Shown here: positions 3,576 to 5,817 of the stretch, piece by piece
How the letters are laid out: each line of letters opens with the position of its first letter
Numbering within the stretch: the stretch's first letter is position 1
NCBI GenBank assembly: GCA_021200075.1
Contig: JAJQGZ010000054.1
Span: forward strand, 1-5,817
Direction: 5' to 3'
Length of the DNA stretch: 5,817 nucleotides
Source of the DNA: Clostridiales bacterium
GTDB taxonomy: Bacteria; Bacillota; Clostridia; Oscillospirales; Acutalibacteraceae
The notes under the pieces: model-generated
What the model saw: the letters and a program-made list of their open reading frames with translations, nothing else
What the model was told of the DNA's origin: nothing
Databases searched by the model: none
Made by a program: the position numbers and the translations under genes

Positions 3576-5396
3576 TTACAATTTATGATAAAAATTATAA
3601 ATATCGACGGCATTTTTTTTACTTATACCGGAAACCTTTTCCAATTCCTCCGGCTCGGCTTCCTTAATTGAGGAAATCGTTTTGAAATATTTTAAAAGCG
3701 CCTTTGCCTTTGCGTCGCCTATTCCGCTGATTTTTGTAAGAGATGTTGAAAACGTACTTTTCTTATGCTTATTGTGGTGATAGGTGATTGCAAAGCGGTG
3801 AACTTCCTCCTGAATTGTGGAAACGAGAGTGAACGCCTTGCGGCTGGAGTTAATAGCAATTTCACCGCCGTTTGAAGCGATAGCCCTTGTTCTGTGCTTG
3901 CTGTCCTTTACCATACCGAATACCGGAACTTTTAAATTCATCGACGAAATAACGGGAAGAGCAGCGTTTACCTGCGGCTCGCCGCCGTCGAGCAGTATCA
4001 AATCAGGCAAAATTTTAAATGTACTGCCCTCATCGTCGTTATAGTAATGCTCAAGCCGTCTTGTGATAACCTCGCTCATAGAACCGACATCGTTTTGACC
4101 GTCAAATGATTTTATCGCAAAGCGTTTATAAGCGTTTTTCATCGGTCTGCCGTTATGAAACACCACCATACCTGCTACATTATCGAAGCCGAAAGTATGG
4201 GAAATATCATAGGATTCGATATATTCGGGAATTTTATCAAGGGCGAGAATATCACGAAGCTCCTCGAGTGCCGCAAGCTCCCTGCCGAGCCTGCCCTGCT
4301 GCTGGGCAAGATGCTCGTTTGCATTTGATATACACATATTCACTATTGAAAGATGCTCGCCCTTTTGCGGATGAATGAACTCGACCTTTTTGCCCCTGAT
4401 GCTTTCAAGAAATTCCCTGAGCAAATCCTCGTCCTCGATTTCTCCGTCAACGGCGATACGAGCCGGTACACGGCTTCGCATAGAATAATAGCGTTCTATA
4501 AGTTCAAATCTGGCACGGGTCAAATCGTCTGCGGAATCTATAATCCAATATTCGGAATCGGTCAGCTTGCCGTATTCAAATCTTATAACCTCAAAGCAGG
4601 CTTTTTTATTGGAATTTACAAGAGCGAAAACATCCTCCTCGGGAGCATTTATCGCAACTACCTTTTGCTTTTCCTCAAGATTCTTTACGGATTTAATCCG
4701 GTCACGAAGCTTTGCCGCTTCCTCATACTCCATATTTTCTGAAAGAGCGTACATCTTTTCTTCCATTTCTTTAACGGCTTTTACGCTTCCGCCTTTGAGA
4801 AAAGAAACGGCGTCCTTAACATTATCGGCATATTCCTGCTGAGTTATTCGCCCGGCGCACGGAGCGGAGCAAAGACCCATAAAACCGTTAAGGCAGGGTC
4901 TGCTCTTATTATAGTCACGAGGAAATTTTTTATTACACCTCGGCAATTTGAATATCTTGAGCGTTTCATCAACCGCCTGCTTTACCGAAAAGCCTGATGT
5001 GTACGGCCCGATATAGGTTGCAGAATCGTTATCGACACGCTTACATTCCGATATCCTGGGGAAATCGCCGGAAGTAATTTTGATATAGTTATATCCCTTG
5101 TCGTCCTTGAGCAGAATATTATATTTCGGCTGATGCTGTTTAATCAGGGAACACTCAAGCACAAGCGCTTCAAACTCGCTGTCGCAGAGGATATAATCAA
5201 AATCATCGGCATTTTCGACCATTCTGATAACCTTTAATGAGTGGTTTGTATGAGAGCCGAAATATGACGAAACTCGATTTTTCAGCTTCTTGGCCTTGCC
5301 AATATATATTATTTTTTTATTCTTATCTTTCATAATATACACTCCCGGCTGAAGCGGAAGTGCCATAGCTTTTTTCCTGAGTTCCTTTTCGGTCAT
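3576..5396 (-). CDS. uvrC: UvrABC excinuclease subunit C
   Basis: Dual-incision nuclease of nucleotide excision repair, recruited by the UvrB-DNA complex. The product is 606 residues, full length. The GIY-YIG domain (~14-93) has GVY 18-20, YIG 31-33, Arg41, Glu81 and Asn93 for the 3' incision. Cysteines 154, 168, 176 and 180 match the spacing of the [4Fe-4S] ligands reported for E. coli UvrC. The UVR (UvrB-binding) motif is at ~205-240 (MEYEEAAKLRDRI). The RNase H-like domain has the D397 (YDISH), D470 (LLDGG) and H533 (EVHRFA) triad for the 5' incision. Two helix-hairpin-helix motifs occupy ~553-604. The open frame extends to 5495 across the HPr terminator. ATG 5396 is preferred because a near-perfect Shine-Dalgarno precedes it and it gives the family N-terminus. 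No defects seen. Confidence 0.97.
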   Translation of the reverse strand: MTEKELRKKAMALPLQPGVYIMKDKNKKIIYIGKAKKLKNRVSSYFGSHTNHSLKVIRMVENADDFDYILCDSEFEALVLECSLIKQHQPKYNILLKDDKGYNYIKITSGDFPRISECKRVDNDSATYIGPYTSGFSVKQAVDETLKIFKLPRCNKKFPRDYNKSRPCLNGFMGLCSAPCAGRITQQEYADNVKDAVSFLKGGSVKAVKEMEEKMYALSENMEYEEAAKLRDRIKSVKNLEEKQKVVAINAPEEDVFALVNSNKKACFEVIRFEYGKLTDSEYWIIDSADDLTRARFELIERYYSMRSRVPARIAVDGEIEDEDLLREFLESIRGKKVEFIHPQKGEHLSIVNMCISNANEHLAQQQGRLGRELAALEELRDILALDKIPEYIESYDISHTFGFDNVAGMVVFHNGRPMKNAYKRFAIKSFDGQNDVGSMSEVITRRLEHYYNDDEGSTFKILPDLILLDGGEPQVNAALPVISSMNLKVPVFGMVKDSKHRTRAIASNGGEIAINSSRKAFTLVSTIQEEVHRFAITYHHNKHKKSTFSTSLTKISGIGDAKAKALLKYFKTISSIKEAEPEELEKVSGISKKNAVDIYNFYHKL

Positions 5397-5399
5397 ACA

Positions 5400-5411
5400 A
5401 TCACCTCCCCC
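5400..5411 (-). promoter_or_regulatory. uvrC ribosome binding site
   Basis: On the minus strand GGGGGAGGTGAT ends three bases before the ATG at 5396, an almost full anti-SD match. It fixes the start and rejects the 33-codon upstream extension. Confidence 0.85.
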
Positions 5412-5423
5412 GATTAAAGCCTG

Positions 5424-5459
5424 CAAAACGATAAAATCAAGCGAATTAATATTCGGCAA
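5424..5459 (-). promoter_or_regulatory. Candidate uvrC promoter
   Basis: On the minus strand, TTGCCG (5454-5459), a 17-bp spacer and TTTTAT (5431-5436) with an extended -10 TG. The start would be near 5424 with a ~28-nt leader. The -35 touches the T tract of the HPr terminator. A weaker alternative is TTGATT with TTTAAT at 16-bp spacing just downstream, which would start inside the ribosome site. Confidence 0.45.
5442..5455. promoter_or_regulatory. CGAAT-N4-ATTCG dyad in the uvrC promoter
   Basis: A 5-bp inverted repeat with a 4-base centre lies within the spacer/-35 of the candidate uvrC promoter. It shares CGAA-N6-TTCG with the Gram-positive LexA box CGAAC-N4-GTTCG but has T and A at the inner positions. 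LexA control is only a possibility. Confidence 0.3.
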
Positions 5460-5501
5460 AAAATAAGGCACAGCATTGCAAAACGAATACAACACCGTGC
5501 C
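5458..5501 (-). terminator. HPr gene intrinsic terminator
   Basis: On the minus strand GGCACGGTGTTG pairs with CAATGCTGTGCC (12 bp with three G-T pairs) around an 11-base loop and is followed by TTATTTTTT. It begins 18 bp past the HPr stop and separates HPr transcription from uvrC. Confidence 0.8.
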
Positions 5502-5519
5502 GATATTTATAAATTGAAA

Positions 5520-5783
5520 TTACTCGGTAAAGCCCGACTTAACAAGAGCGACAAGACCCTCGACAGCGGACTCCTCGTCAGAGCCGTCGGCAATAATGCG
5601 AATATCTGTTCCGCCCATAATCCCGAGGGAAAGGACACCCAAAAGACTCTTTGCGTTTACTCTGCGCTCTTCTTTTTCAACCCAAATTGAGGATTTAAAC
5701 TCATTTGCTTTTTGAATAAAGAATGTAGCCGGACGAGCATGAAGGCCAACCTGATTTTCAACCTTAACATCTTTAGCAAACAT
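5520..5783 (-). CDS. ptsH: HPr family phosphocarrier protein
   Basis: Small cytoplasmic phosphocarrier of the sugar phosphotransferase system. It takes phosphate from enzyme I on His15 and passes it to EIIA domains. In Firmicutes, HPrK phosphorylates Ser46 and the product acts as CcpA corepressor. The product is 87 residues, the normal length. His15 lies in GLHARPA (13-19). Ser46 lies in NAKSLLGVLSLGI (43-55), matching the HPr Ser-loop. Having both residues argues for HPr rather than Crh, which lacks His15, although several HPr paralogues can exist in one genome. ATG 5783 is chosen over the open-frame start at 5807 because GAGAGG lies eight bases upstream and it begins at the family N-terminus. 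It sits upstream of uvrC with a strong terminator between. ptsI is not adjacent on the visible side. Confidence 0.93.
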   Translation of the reverse strand: MFAKDVKVENQVGLHARPATFFIQKANEFKSSIWVEKEERRVNAKSLLGVLSLGIMGGTDIRIIADGSDEESAVEGLVALVKSGFTE

Positions 5784-5798
5784 ACTAATAACCTCTCT

Positions 5799-5811
5799 AT
5801 CTGACATAATA
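5799..5811 (-). promoter_or_regulatory. Possible HPr gene -10 element
   Basis: TATTAT on the minus strand (5806-5811) would give a start near 5799 and a ~16-nt leader containing the ribosome site. The -35 would fall outside the window, so this cannot be confirmed. Confidence 0.3.
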
Positions 5812-5817
5812 CAATAT

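Noticed and set aside
5397..5495. 33-residue N-terminal extension of UvrC
   Set aside because: It crosses the HPr terminator; a near-perfect Shine-Dalgarno precedes the ATG at 5396.
1..5817. CRISPR array, insertion sequence, toxin-antitoxin or phage genes
   Set aside because: No regularly spaced repeats, terminal inverted repeats, transposase or small paired genes are seen; almost all DNA is explained by the listed genes and signals.

Overview
The window looks like an ordinary chromosomal stretch from a low-to-mid GC Firmicute, most likely a Clostridia/Oscillospiraceae-type gut anaerobe. The evidence is the strong sigma-A promoters and AGGAGG-type ribosome sites, an HPr with both His15 and Ser46, the gene order rsmD-coaD-coiled-coil protein, tRNAs with encoded CCA, and sialic-acid catabolic genes typical of host-associated bacteria. 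The genus cannot be fixed from sequence reading alone.

Region 1 (1-1326) is a divergent sialic-acid catabolism module. The start of nanA (N-acetylneuraminate lyase) runs left off the window. nanE (N-acetylmannosamine-6-phosphate 2-epimerase) runs right and ends at its own terminator. Their promoters are back to back, with -35 boxes 2 bp apart. A near-consensus catabolite-responsive element (cre) sits on the predicted nanE transcription start. NanA splits Neu5Ac into ManNAc and pyruvate, and NanE converts ManNAc-6-P to GlcNAc-6-P. The ManNAc kinase that links the two steps is not in view.

Region 2 (1338-1802) is a tRNA operon with its own promoter and terminator. It carries three tandem class II leucine tRNAs, UAA, CAA and CAG. 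All three variable arms are capped by GCAA. The third has an A-C mismatch in the acceptor stem.

Region 3 (1811-3558, minus strand) is a compact operon of rsmD (16S rRNA m2G966 methyltransferase), coaD (phosphopantetheine adenylyltransferase) and a gene for an 11-residue-repeat coiled-coil protein. Gene junctions are +1 bp and an 8-bp overlap. It starts from a strong consensus promoter with an inverted repeat over the -10 and start site. It ends at a hairpin that converges on the tRNA terminator.

Region 4 (3576-5817, minus strand) holds the HPr gene and then uvrC (excinuclease ABC subunit C). A strong intrinsic terminator separates them, and uvrC has a candidate promoter containing a CGAAT-N4-ATTCG dyad. 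HPr phosphorylated on Ser46 is the known corepressor of CcpA, so it may bear on the cre at the nan end, although the genes are not one operon.

I see no mobile element, CRISPR array, phage gene or clearly new multi-gene system. The best second-look items are regulatory (cre at nanE, overlapping nan promoters, dyads at rsmD and uvrC), the DSPY variant of the RsmD catalytic motif, the hendecad coiled-coil protein and the tRNA-Leu details.
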